Source: Spartinivicinus poritis (GTDB lineage Bacteria; Pseudomonadota; Gammaproteobacteria; Pseudomonadales; Zooshikellaceae). Taken from it: a stretch of DNA of 64,000 bases. This document shows positions 1-9,684 of this stretch, piece by piece (the stretch's first letter is position 1; the number at the start of each line of letters is the position of its first letter). Under the pieces are notes generated by a model. That model was given only the letters and a program-made list of their open reading frames with translations. It had not been told where the DNA came from and did not search any database. Location: positions 45,295 to 109,294 of the forward strand of contig NZ_JAPMOU010000019.1 in NCBI RefSeq assembly GCF_028858535.1, in the 5' to 3' direction. The position numbers and the translations under genes are program-made.

Positions 1-3000
1 ACACAATTGCCAGAAGGGCCACACAATATTACTGCATCTACTACAGATACTGCGGGTAATACGGTAACCACAGCTCAGCCTCTGACTATTGATTTAACTC
101 CACCAGCAGTAGTGATCACAGCGATTACAGATGACTCGGGTACGCCTGCTGACTTTATTACCAATGATCAGAACCTGGTCATTTCAGGTACGACAGATAA
201 CCCTGCAAATACCGTCGAAGTGTTTATTGATGGGGTATCGATTGGTAATGCGGTGGTTGATCCCAACGGCAACTGGAGCATTGATCATACCGCGACTACG
301 CTGCCAGAAGGGCCGCATAACATTACGGCTACCAGTACTGATCCAGCGGGTAATAAAACAGATGCTGACCAGCCATTAACCATTGACGTTACAGCCCCGG
401 CTATTGCTATTACGGGTATCACTGATGACACAGGTAACCCCACTGACTTTGTAACCACGGATCAAACGTTGGTGATTTCAGGTACTTCCAATAACCCCAA
501 TAGTACGGTAGAAGTCTTTATTGATGGTAACTCGATAGGAACCGTACCCACTGATGCCAGTGGAGCATGGAGCATTGATCATACCGCGACTACCTTACCA
601 GAAGGCTCTTATAACATTACGGCAACAACAACAGATGTTGCTGGTAACCCAGCTACTGCTAACCAGCCGTTAACCATTGACTTAACGCCACCAGCTATTT
701 CAATCACAACCATTACGGATGATACGGGCAATCCTGCTGACTTTATAACCAGTGATCAAAACCTAGTGATTTCTGGTACGACTGATAATCCAGCAAATAC
801 GGTGGAAGTCTTTATTGATGGGGTTTCCATTGGTAATGCGGTGGTTGATCCCAACGGCAACTGGAGTATTGATCATACCGCGACTACATTGCCAGAAGGG
901 CCGCATAATATTACCGCTACCAGCACAGATCCATCAGGCCAGCAAGAGACGGCAGCTCAGCCATTAACTATTGATGTTACAGCCCCTACAATTGCTATTA
1001 CTGGGATTACCGATGATACGGGTAACCCCGCAGACTTTATTACCAATGACCAAACGTTGGTTATTTCGGGCACGTCTAACAACCCCAATAGTACGGTAGA
1101 AGTGTTTATTGATGGCACTTCAATTGGCACAGTACCCACGGATGCTACTGGTAACTGGAACATTGACCATACGCCAACGACCTTACCAGAAGGGGCTCAC
1201 AATATTACCGCTACCACTGTCGATACAGCTGGCAATGTGGCTAATACCGCTCAGCCATTAACCATTGATGTGACTGCACCAACTATAGATATCACAGGCA
1301 TCACTGATGACTCTGGCAACCCTACTGACTTCATTACCAATGACCAAACCCTGGTGATTTCGGGTACGTCGAATAACCCCAATAGCACAGTAGAAGTGTT
1401 TATTGATGGTGGCTCAATTGGCACCGTGCCCACTGATGCTACTGGTAACTGGAGCATTGATCATACGGCGACTAGTTTGCCCGAAGGGCCGCATAATATT
1501 ACCGCTACTACAATCGATACTGCGGGCAATATTGCTAATACAGCGCAGCCTTTGACTATTGATGTTACGGCGCCAGCTGTTGCTATCACAGCGATTACAG
1601 ATGACTCGGGTACGCCTGCTGACTTTATTACCAATGATCAGAACCTGGTCATTTCAGGTACGACAGATAACCCTGCAAATACCGTCGAAGTGTTTATTGA
1701 TGGGGTATCGATTGGTAATGCGGTGGTTGATCCCAACGGCAACTGGAGCATTGATCATACCGCGACTACGCTGCCAGAAGGGCCGCATAACATTACGGCT
1801 ACCAGTACTGATCCAGCGGGTAATAAAACAGATGCTGACCAGCCATTAACCATTGACGTTACGGCCCCGGCTATTGCTATTACGGGTATCACTGATGATA
1901 CAGGTAACCCCACTGACTTTGTGACGACAGATCAAACGTTGGTGATTTCAGGCACTTCCAATAATCCTAATAACACGGTAGAAGTCTTTATTGATGGTAA
2001 CTCGATAGGAACCGTGCCCACTGATGCCAGTGGAGCATGGAGTATTGATCATACCGCAACAACTTTGCCAGAAGGTGCCTATAGCATAACGGCAACAACG
2101 GTTGATACGACAGGAAACCCAGCTACAGCAAGTCAAGCATTAACAATTGACTTAACACCACCAGCAATTTCTATTACAGCGATTACGGATGATACGGGTA
2201 CGCCTGCTGACTTTATTACTAATGATCAAAACCTGGTGATTTCTGGTACGACTGATAATCCAGCAAATACGGTGGAAGTCTTTATTGATGGAGTTTCCAT
2301 AGGTAGTGCAGTAGTTGATCCGAATGGTAATTGGAGCATTGATCATACCGCGACTACGTTGCCAGAAGGGCCCCATAATATTACTGCTACTACTACAGAT
2401 CCTTCAGGCCAACAGGAGACGACAGCCCAGCCATTAACTATCGATGTTACGGCACCTGTCGTTGATATCACAGCAATTACGGATGACTCGGGCACCCCAG
2501 CTGACTTTATTACTAACGATCAAACCCTGGTAATTTCAGGTACGTCGAACAACCCAAACAGTACCGTAGAAGTCTTCATTGATGGCACTTCTATTGGCAC
2601 TACACCTACTGATGCCAGTGGTAATTGGAGTATTGATCATACGGCGACTAGTTTGCCAGAAGGGCCTCATAATATTACGGCTTCGACAACAGATGTTGCA
2701 GGTAATACAGGTACAACTGATCAGCCGTTGACTATTGATCTGACACCACCGGCGGTATCAATCACGGCCATTACTGATGATAGTGGCACCCCTGCAGATT
2801 TTGTCACTAATGACCAAACCCTAGTGATTTCAGGTACTACTGATAATGCAGCCAATAATGTTGATGTCTTTATTGATAATGTATTAATTGGCACAGCTGT
2901 TGTAGACCAAAATGGTAACTGGAGTATTGACCACACAGCAACAAACTTGCCAGAAGGGCCCCATAACATTACTGCTACGGCGACTGATTCGGCAGGTAAT

Positions 3001-6000
3001 AAAGCTGATACAGACCAACCACTGACGATTGATATCAGCGCACCTTCCATTACATCACCTGACAACTTTTCAATCGAAGAAAATAGCCCAGCAGGTACAG
3101 TGGTAGGTTCTGTGGCAGCAGCTGATGTCACCAATGTGACTTATAGTTTCCAAGGCGGTGCCTTAACCAGCTCAAATGGCTTCTTTGCTATTGATCCAAA
3201 CTCAGGTGAAGTCAGCTTAACTCAGGCTGGAGCTGATACAGCAGCAGCTAATGGTTTACTGGACTATGAAAGTGGTATACATACCGACTCGCTTAATGTT
3301 GTTGTCAGTGATAGTGCAGGAAACCAATCAACACAACAGCTCACGATTAACATAACCAATGTTAATGAGCCACCGAAAATTACTGCTAACACTTTAGATA
3401 TCAATGAAGGGCAAACGGTGGTGTTGGGCTCTGCCAACCTGGCAGCTACAGACCCAGAAACCAATGACCCAGCTCTACAGTTTACTGTAAGCAATGTGCA
3501 AAATGGTCAGTTCCAATTAGTAAGCACAGGTTTGCTGGTAACCAGTTTTACTCAAGCTCAAGTGGCTAATGGTGAGATTCAGTTTGTCCATGATGGTAGC
3601 GAAAACCCACCTAGCTACGACGTCACCGTTACAGACGAAGGTGGCCTCACTGATATGGGCTCTGTAGCAGTGAATTTCACCGCATTGAATGAACCGCCGG
3701 TGATTACTGCTAATACCCTGGATATCACTGAAGGGCAAACAGTGGTGTTGAATTCTTCTAACTTGGCGGCCACAGACCCTGAAACCAATGACCCTGACTT
3801 GGTATTTACTGTTAGTAATATACAAAATGGCCAGTTTCAGTTGGTGAGTGATGGTTCGGTGGTAACCAGCTTTACTCAGGCCCAAGTCACTAATAATGAA
3901 ATACAGTTTGTCCACAATGGCAGTGAAAACCCACCTAGCTATACCGTAACTGTCACTGATGAAGGTGGCTTAACAGATACTAGTAATGTGGGGGTGAGTT
4001 TTACCAATTTGAATGAGCCTCCAATTGTGGGTGATATCGAGTTATCACAAGTGATTGAGGATAATGTTTTAGTTATTAATCAGTCTGATTTACTGGCAAA
4101 CTCATCTGACCCAGATGGGGATACATTATCTGTTACCAGTCTTTCAGTAGATCCTCAATATGGCTCACTGGTTGACAATGGCAATGGCACTTGGACTTTT
4201 ACTCCCACAACTCACTATTCAGGTGATGATGTTCCGTTTAGCTTTACCGTTTCTGATGGAGCGTTAACTACGAACGGCAACGCTATGCTTGATATCATCC
4301 CAGATGCAGATATACCTAATCTAAATATTGGTGATCCATCAATGGGGCCAGGTAATGGCTTATTGGGTGAGTACTACGGTGTTGAGGATCCCACTCTTGC
4401 TTTTAAACTGACAGATGTTCCTGGCGTTGTAGCAAACAACAGCCCTGATGCTACTTTTGTTTCGACATCGGTTAATTATACGGGTGGCATTGACAGCTTA
4501 GGCACAGGCAATTCGCTACAACAGTTTTTAAAACAAGATGCGGCTTCTCTTAGTACAGATCCTGGTGATACAACCCATGGGGTGATTAATCTGAAAGGGT
4601 TTATTTACCTTGAAGCGGGTACATATACAATCAGTGCGTTACATGACGATGGTATTTCTATCGATATTGGTGGCGAAAATGTACTTACCCGTGAGGGCTT
4701 TGCAAGTACGCGTATTGATAGCACTTTTACCATCGATAATAGTGGTGTCTATTCATTTAACCTGGATTATTATGACCAGGGCAGTATTCATAACCTGGAT
4801 CTATTGTTAGGGCTTCAAGGTCAAGCACTGGAACCTCTTTCACAAGCCTTTACTTATCAAACCCTAACTGATGCTGAAAATGCTGTGGATGATGGCGGGT
4901 TAGTGTATGTGGATAACCCATCAGGAATGGATTATTACACGGTAACAGGCAACACGGGTTACGAAGACACTTATATTGAGCTGGTTGATTTAAATGCTGC
5001 TTTAGTGGATGTAGATGGTTCTGAATCATTGGTAATGGCCCTGGAAAATATTCCAGTGGGCGCTGAGTTAACTGATGGCACTAATAAATTTACCGCAACA
5101 GCAGGTAATACTACAGTTGATGTGAGTATTGGCTGGAACCTGAGTAATTTATCAATAAAACCACCCGCTAATTTTAATGGCACTTTTGATCTCAACTTTA
5201 AAGCAACATCAATTGAGCAGTTGAATAATGATCAGGCCGCTAATTCGCAGACTATTACTGTCACTGTATTACCAGTCGCAGATGTGCCAACAGCGAGTGA
5301 TTTTACTATCGACTTGAATGAGCAGGTCACAACAGATGGTGACTCATCCGATGAATTCACCACTTATACCTTTAGTCAGTCTGACTTTACTGATGCGAGT
5401 AAAGGTAATTATTTTGATGAGCAGGGAGATGCATTAAGTTCAATTACCATTACTAGCTTACCTGCCAATGGCACCTTGCTGTTTAACGGTACTCCTGTAA
5501 CAGCGGGACAGATAATTAGTGCGGGTGATATTAGTAATTTAAGTTTCCGTGCAGATAGTAATGCCAGCGGTGATAATTTTGCCAGCTTTGATTACCAGGT
5601 AAGTGATGGTAGTGATACCAGTAATGCCCATACGATAAACTTTAATATTGCAGCGCAGGCTGATCAGCCGGTAATTGATATTGCAACAGAACAGCAGACC
5701 AGTGTTTTTACTTCTAGTTTTGAAGGAGCAACTGGCGTTGCAGCTGGGCAAGCTTCATTTGTTGATACGGTTGATGGTTGGTTAACTGCTAGTAACAGCA
5801 AAATTGAAGTTCGTGGTTGGAGCGGTGATTTTTACACTGCAAACAGTGGAACGCACTTTATTGAGTTGAATGATGACCCAACAAATCAATTTCCTGATGC
5901 ATTAAATATTTATCGCGATATTAATACTGAAGCCGGCGCGAAATATGAATTAAGTTTTTACTACTCACCCAGACCAGGTTATGACGAAGACACAACTAAA

Positions 6001-7017
6001 ATAGAAGTTTGGTGGGATGGTAAGCTGATTGATACGATTGCACAGGATGGCGGATCGGACCCAAATGCTACTAATTCTTGGCATCAATACAACTATACGC
6101 TAGCGGGGGATGGCACGAGTGCGAGACTAGAATTCAGGACTGCTGGAGACCCAAGATCGGGTGGCCGAGGTGGATTCTTGGATGATGTACAACTCACCGA
6201 AACGAGGGGAGGTAGTGCAACAGGGTATGAAGACACTACAATTAAGCTGCCAGATATTACGGTTACAGCTGTCGATCCAAGTGAGCAAGTCACTTATAGC
6301 TTAAGTGGGATGCCAATTAGCACAGTTATTAGTGATGGTGTGAATTCTGAGGTCTTCAGTGGAGGCCAGCTTGACATTAGTAACTGGACATTAAGTAACT
6401 TAAGTCTTACACCACCTCCAGGTCATAAAACCGATATTGACCTTACCTTCACAGCAACAGCTACTGAGCCAAGTACAGGTCATAGCACTCAGGCTACTGA
6501 AACAATTCATGTTGATATTCTCTCGTTGCCTGAGCAAGTAGGAAGTCCGCAGTATGTGGATGGAGATACTAGCGCTAATGTTCTAACAGGTGGTGATGGA
6601 ATCGACTTTATTAGTGGTGGCTTCGGTCATGATACGTTAACTGGTGGTGAAGGTGCAGACCAGTTTATTTGGCATCGAGATGATTCAGGAGCACTGACTA
6701 ATGAAGGGGTAGTAACAGTTGCACCAGACCCAAATAACCCTCAAGTTGACCATGTAACTGACTTTGAAGCTCATAAGGATATTCTCAATGTTAAAGACCT
6801 GTTAGCAGGTGAAAATGCGCAGAATATTGATAACTTCTTAACCTTAAACTTTAGTGGTGGCTCTACAACAATTGATGTAAGCCCTAATGGTGATGGGCAG
6901 GTTTACCAAAAAATTGTCTTGGATAATGTTGACTTATCCACTCAATATGGGGGTGGGTCTTCACACGACATCATCCTAAATATGATTCAAGAGGGAACCC
7001 TTGTTATTGACCAATAG
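1..7017 (+). CDS. Giant type I-secreted RTX/Ig-repeat adhesin (3' part; start lies outside the window)
   Basis: Open from the first base, so the N-terminus is upstream. Domain order, in codons from base 1: ten 98-residue Ig-like repeats (about 33-1012), a cadherin-like domain (1013-1120), two near-identical 108-residue cadherin/CSPG-like units (1124-1339), another cadherin-like domain, a PA14 domain (about 1452-1600, starting GLLGEYYG), more cadherin-like modules, a jelly-roll carbohydrate-binding-like module (about 1907-2070), glycine/aspartate RTX calcium-binding motifs (about 2187-2227) and a C-terminal type I secretion region ending GTLVIDQ. This is the architecture of LapA/BapA-type biofilm adhesins, exported by an ABC/TolC system and held at the cell surface. 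The next gene shares its C-terminal secretion region, so the two are paralogues. A TolC homologue lies downstream. The ligand cannot be inferred. Confidence 0.93.
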   Translation, partial: TQLPEGPHNITASTTDTAGNTVTTAQPLTIDLTPPAVVITAITDDSGTPADFITNDQNLVISGTTDNPANTVEVFIDGVSIGNAVVDPNGNWSIDHTATTLPEGPHNITATSTDPAGNKTDADQPLTIDVTAPAIAITGITDDTGNPTDFVTTDQTLVISGTSNNPNSTVEVFIDGNSIGTVPTDASGAWSIDHTATTLPEGSYNITATTTDVAGNPATANQPLTIDLTPPAISITTITDDTGNPADFITSDQNLVISGTTDNPANTVEVFIDGVSIGNAVVDPNGNWSIDHTATTLPEGPHNITATSTDPSGQQETAAQPLTIDVTAPTIAITGITDDTGNPADFITNDQTLVISGTSNNPNSTVEVFIDGTSIGTVPTDATGNWNIDHTPTTLPEGAHNITATTVDTAGNVANTAQPLTIDVTAPTIDITGITDDSGNPTDFITNDQTLVISGTSNNPNSTVEVFIDGGSIGTVPTDATGNWSIDHTATSLPEGPHNITATTIDTAGNIANTAQPLTIDVTAPAVAITAITDDSGTPADFITNDQNLVISGTTDNPANTVEVFIDGVSIGNAVVDPNGNWSIDHTATTLPEGPHNITATSTDPAGNKTDADQPLTIDVTAPAIAITGITDDTGNPTDFVTTDQTLVISGTSNNPNNTVEVFIDGNSIGTVPTDASGAWSIDHTATTLPEGAYSITATTVDTTGNPATASQALTIDLTPPAISITAITDDTGTPADFITNDQNLVISGTTDNPANTVEVFIDGVSIGSAVVDPNGNWSIDHTATTLPEGPHNITATTTDPSGQQETTAQPLTIDVTAPVVDITAITDDSGTPADFITNDQTLVISGTSNNPNSTVEVFIDGTSIGTTPTDASGNWSIDHTATSLPEGPHNITASTTDVAGNTGTTDQPLTIDLTPPAVSITAITDDSGTPADFVTNDQTLVISGTTDNAANNVDVFIDNVLIGTAVVDQNGNWSIDHTATNLPEGPHNITATATDSAGNKADTDQPLTIDISAPSITSPDNFSIEENSPAGTVVGSVAAADVTNVTYSFQGGALTSSNGFFAIDPNSGEVSLTQAGADTAAANGLLDYESGIHTDSLNVVVSDSAGNQSTQQLTINITNVNEPPKITANTLDINEGQTVVLGSANLAATDPETNDPALQFTVSNVQNGQFQLVSTGLLVTSFTQAQVANGEIQFVHDGSENPPSYDVTVTDEGGLTDMGSVAVNFTALNEPPVITANTLDITEGQTVVLNSSNLAATDPETNDPDLVFTVSNIQNGQFQLVSDGSVVTSFTQAQVTNNEIQFVHNGSENPPSYTVTVTDEGGLTDTSNVGVSFTNLNEPPIVGDIELSQVIEDNVLVINQSDLLANSSDPDGDTLSVTSLSVDPQYGSLVDNGNGTWTFTPTTHYSGDDVPFSFTVSDGALTTNGNAMLDIIPDADIPNLNIGDPSMGPGNGLLGEYYGVEDPTLAFKLTDVPGVVANNSPDATFVSTSVNYTGGIDSLGTGNSLQQFLKQDAASLSTDPGDTTHGVINLKGFIYLEAGTYTISALHDDGISIDIGGENVLTREGFASTRIDSTFTIDNSGVYSFNLDYYDQGSIHNLDLLLGLQGQALEPLSQAFTYQTLTDAENAVDDGGLVYVDNPSGMDYYTVTGNTGYEDTYIELVDLNAALVDVDGSESLVMALENIPVGAELTDGTNKFTATAGNTTVDVSIGWNLSNLSIKPPANFNGTFDLNFKATSIEQLNNDQAANSQTITVTVLPVADVPTASDFTIDLNEQVTTDGDSSDEFTTYTFSQSDFTDASKGNYFDEQGDALSSITITSLPANGTLLFNGTPVTAGQIISAGDISNLSFRADSNASGDNFASFDYQVSDGSDTSNAHTINFNIAAQADQPVIDIATEQQTSVFTSSFEGATGVAAGQASFVDTVDGWLTASNSKIEVRGWSGDFYTANSGTHFIELNDDPTNQFPDALNIYRDINTEAGAKYELSFYYSPRPGYDEDTTKIEVWWDGKLIDTIAQDGGSDPNATNSWHQYNYTLAGDGTSARLEFRTAGDPRSGGRGGFLDDVQLTETRGGSATGYEDTTIKLPDITVTAVDPSEQVTYSLSGMPISTVISDGVNSEVFSGGQLDISNWTLSNLSLTPPPGHKTDIDLTFTATATEPSTGHSTQATETIHVDILSLPEQVGSPQYVDGDTSANVLTGGDGIDFISGGFGHDTLTGGEGADQFIWHRDDSGALTNEGVVTVAPDPNNPQVDHVTDFEAHKDILNVKDLLAGENAQNIDNFLTLNFSGGSTTIDVSPNGDGQVYQKIVLDNVDLSTQYGGGSSHDIILNMIQEGTLVIDQ
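97..3036 (+). repeat. Ten tandem 294-bp Ig-domain repeats with 5-unit higher-order period
   Basis: Repeat units begin at 97, 391, 685, 979, 1273, 1567, 1861, 2155, 2449 and 2743, exactly 294 bp (98 codons) apart; a partial earlier unit fills bases 1-96. Units 1, 2 and 3 match units 6, 7 and 8 better than their neighbours, and units 1 and 6 are nearly identical in DNA, giving a 1470-bp higher-order repeat. This suggests block duplication or gene conversion. Confidence 0.95.
3370..4017 (+). repeat. Two tandem 324-bp cadherin/CSPG-like repeats in the adhesin
   Basis: The units start at about 3370 and 3694 and the next domain starts at 4018, so the period is exactly 324 bp (108 residues). Both encode ITANTLDI near the start, a DPETNDP segment and VTVTDEGGLTD near the end. 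They are separate from the 98-residue Ig-like array. Confidence 0.85.
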
Positions 7018-7034
7018 CAGGTCATAAGAAACTG

Positions 7035-7060
7035 AAAGCCGGCTCAATGCCGGCTTTTTT
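7035..7060 (+). terminator. Rho-independent terminator of the giant adhesin gene
   Basis: Perfect 9-bp stem AAAGCCGGC / GCCGGCTTT with a 5-base loop followed by a T run, 18 bp after the stop codon. It separates the giant adhesin from the next adhesin gene, which therefore needs its own promoter in the roughly 280-bp gap. No convincing -35/-10 pair was identified there. Confidence 0.85.
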
Positions 7061-7341
7061 GTGTCCTAAATAAATTGTTTCCTCAAAATGCTTCCTAAAC
7101 GAGTCAAGGTTAGTTGTTTTGCTAAAAATATTTATTTTTTAGTTAGAACGTCCGGTTTGTTTTTCTTTTTTGCTTTCTTTTGTCTGGCTGAGAAGTATCA
7201 ATAAAAAAGCCGAATATTTATAAAATTATTTCTTTTTTGTTGAATTTGTGCGACTCGTACCCTTGTACAATTGTGACTGATTTCTTTTTTCTATAAAAAG
7301 CACATTTTTCTTTTAATTGACTATTTAATTAAGGAAGTGTT

Positions 7342-9684
7342 GTGGCTGAGCAGACGAAACTACAAGTAAATATCGACCAAAACCCTGTAGGTTTTGTAAA
7401 AAAACTGACGGGGCAATCTATAGCAGTTTCGTCAACAGGCGCAGAAAGAGCTTTGCAGATAGGCGACTCTGTTTATTCTGGGGATAAAGTAGTCAGTAAG
7501 TCAGGAGAGATGCTGGTTGAGTTTACCGATGGTTCAAGCTTGAATATGGGGCCAAATGATCAAACGCTACTAGCGGATGACGTTATCCCTGCTCGGCAAG
7601 ATTCAGTGGAAATCAGTGAGACCGTCACAGACTTGAGTACTATTCATCATGCTATTCAGGCTGGCGCTGATCCTTCTCAAGTAACCACAACAACTGCTGC
7701 AGGTATACAGCAAGCTTCATCAGACAGTGATGAAGGAAGTTACATGGTGGAAATGGCTAGAGATGGCCATGAGACTATTGCAAAAGCAGGGTTTGGTACG
7801 GGTGATGTTGCGGCTGAGAGCGATAATGAGGAAAGCACGCTCACTGATACTGCCTCTGAAATAATGAAGAGTAGTGAAGCGAGTGGCGCATTGACTTCAA
7901 CTCCTTCAAACACTACTGGCAAACCTTCTACTACAGACCCTAGTACACCCCCAACAACTGGCCCTGGCACTACAGACCCTAGTACACAGCCTATACCCCC
8001 TACTGTTGATAATGTAGAGCTGCCTGCCATCAATGAAGACAGCAGTATTATTATCAAACCAGCAGATTTGCTAGCAAATGCTAAAGACCCTGATGGTGAC
8101 AGCTTTAGTGTAACTGATCTGACATTAACAAACCCTACTGTGGGGGTGTTGGTGGACAATGGTGATGGCACATGGACATTCATCCCCAACAAAAACTATG
8201 CAGCAGATAATGTAGAGCTTGGGTTCACAGTTACTTCAACCACTTACTCTGCTGAAGCCAAGGCGACAATTGATGTCATTGCTGTTGCAGATGCGCCAAC
8301 CCTTTCTGTTAGGGTTAATACTCAGGAGTTTAAGGAGCATAAAGACACAGTCAAGAATCCGGATGGCTCTATCCAGCTGACAGCCGAAGAAAATAATAAG
8401 CATGGGACAGCCTGGAGTGAAGATAAAATCGATTTAGCCAAAGACTTTACCCTAAATTTCCAGCTGAACTTTGGTAACAAAGATAGCACTGGTGCTGACG
8501 GTATTGTGTTTGTTTTGCAGAGTAATGAGAAAGGCATTAATGCAGTAGGCAAGTCAGGTGGTGGGCTAGGATTTGAAGGGTTGGACAACAGCTTTGGGGT
8601 GGAATTTGATACTTGGAAAAATAAGACTGACCATGATGAGGATCATGCTGCTTTTGTAAATGGAGGATATGTAAAACATGATAAAGAGCTTACCTCTCGT
8701 CAGCCGCTAGACAATATTGAAGATGGTAAGTGGCATGATGTTCAAATAACCTGGAATGCTAGTGAGCAACGTATAACCTATAAATTTACTAACCAAACAA
8801 CAGGGAAAGTGACAACCGACTCAATAGTACGAGATATCGTCAACAAGGACTTGGGTGGGAGTACCGAAGCCTGGTTTGGTTTTACTGCAAGTACAGGTGG
8901 TTCTAACAATAAACAAAGTGTCAGAAATGTTGAGCTGCATGACTCAACAATTTCTCTGGATATTAAAGTCGCTGTGACTGATGACTCTGAAGCATTAGGC
9001 GATGTCATTATCAGTCAGGTGCCTACAGATGTTGAGCTATCAGCTGGAACCAATAATAACGATGGTAGCTGGACACTTAAGCAAGCAGAGCTAAAAGACT
9101 TATTCTTAGATACCCAACATTATAGTGGTGATAAAGATTTTCGTTTGGTAGTGCAAGCGGCAAGTAGTGAGAAAAATGGTTCTACAGCAGCAACACTGCA
9201 AGTAATTAATATTGAAGTAAATGGTAAAGATGCAGTTGCCTCTGGTGCAACAGTTGTTGGTACACAGGGTCATGATGTAATTCTTGGGGGTGTTGGTGAT
9301 GACATTATTTTTGCAAGTGCTGGCAATGATAGCCTGACTGGCAACGATGGTGCTGATCAATTTATCTGGAATAAAGATGCAGCTGTGAGTGGAACGGTTG
9401 CCAACCCTATAGAAGATCACATAACTGACTTTAATAAGGACGAAGATGTTCTTAACCTGAAAGACCTGCTTGAAGGTGAAAATGTAAATACAATAGATGA
9501 CTATTTAGCAATAAACTTTGATGGCAAGTCTACTACAATTGAGGTAAGCCCGATGGGTGATAACCAAGCTGTGCAGAAAGTGGTGCTGGATAATGTCGAC
9601 TTGTTTGATCAATACAGTACTCCTGATTCACAATCAATTCTTCAAAATATGATAACCGATGGGACACTAATCATTGACCAGTGA
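7342..9684 (+). CDS. LapA-like adhesin with retention module, lectin-like domain and RTX C-terminus
   Basis: A 780-residue secreted adhesin with GTG start and AAGGAAG ribosome site 4 bp upstream. Residues 1-90 match the N-terminal retention module that holds LapA-type adhesins in the outer membrane pore. T118-A-A-G121 is the di-alanine motif cut by the periplasmic protease LapG. A Pro/Thr-rich linker (about 180-215), a cadherin-like domain (about 217-310), an L-type lectin/concanavalin-like domain (about 320-535, with GADGIVFVLQ and FGVEFDTW), another beta domain, RTX motifs (about 640-670) and a C-terminal secretion region follow. The last 130 residues closely resemble the preceding adhesin. 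At 780 residues it is very small for this family. The known family model is cyclic-di-GMP control through LapD and LapG, but neither gene is in the window. Confidence 0.9.
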   Translation: MAEQTKLQVNIDQNPVGFVKKLTGQSIAVSSTGAERALQIGDSVYSGDKVVSKSGEMLVEFTDGSSLNMGPNDQTLLADDVIPARQDSVEISETVTDLSTIHHAIQAGADPSQVTTTTAAGIQQASSDSDEGSYMVEMARDGHETIAKAGFGTGDVAAESDNEESTLTDTASEIMKSSEASGALTSTPSNTTGKPSTTDPSTPPTTGPGTTDPSTQPIPPTVDNVELPAINEDSSIIIKPADLLANAKDPDGDSFSVTDLTLTNPTVGVLVDNGDGTWTFIPNKNYAADNVELGFTVTSTTYSAEAKATIDVIAVADAPTLSVRVNTQEFKEHKDTVKNPDGSIQLTAEENNKHGTAWSEDKIDLAKDFTLNFQLNFGNKDSTGADGIVFVLQSNEKGINAVGKSGGGLGFEGLDNSFGVEFDTWKNKTDHDEDHAAFVNGGYVKHDKELTSRQPLDNIEDGKWHDVQITWNASEQRITYKFTNQTTGKVTTDSIVRDIVNKDLGGSTEAWFGFTASTGGSNNKQSVRNVELHDSTISLDIKVAVTDDSEALGDVIISQVPTDVELSAGTNNNDGSWTLKQAELKDLFLDTQHYSGDKDFRLVVQAASSEKNGSTAATLQVINIEVNGKDAVASGATVVGTQGHDVILGGVGDDIIFASAGNDSLTGNDGADQFIWNKDAAVSGTVANPIEDHITDFNKDEDVLNLKDLLEGENVNTIDDYLAINFDGKSTTIEVSPMGDNQAVQKVVLDNVDLFDQYSTPDSQSILQNMITDGTLIIDQ

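Noticed and set aside
97..3036. Regular repeats considered as a CRISPR-like array
   Set aside because: The repeats are contiguous, translated in one frame and have no unique spacers.
131..3915. Many open frames on both strands inside the giant adhesin repeats
   Set aside because: They recur with the 294-bp period and are shadows of the repeated coding frame, with no ribosome sites or known domains.
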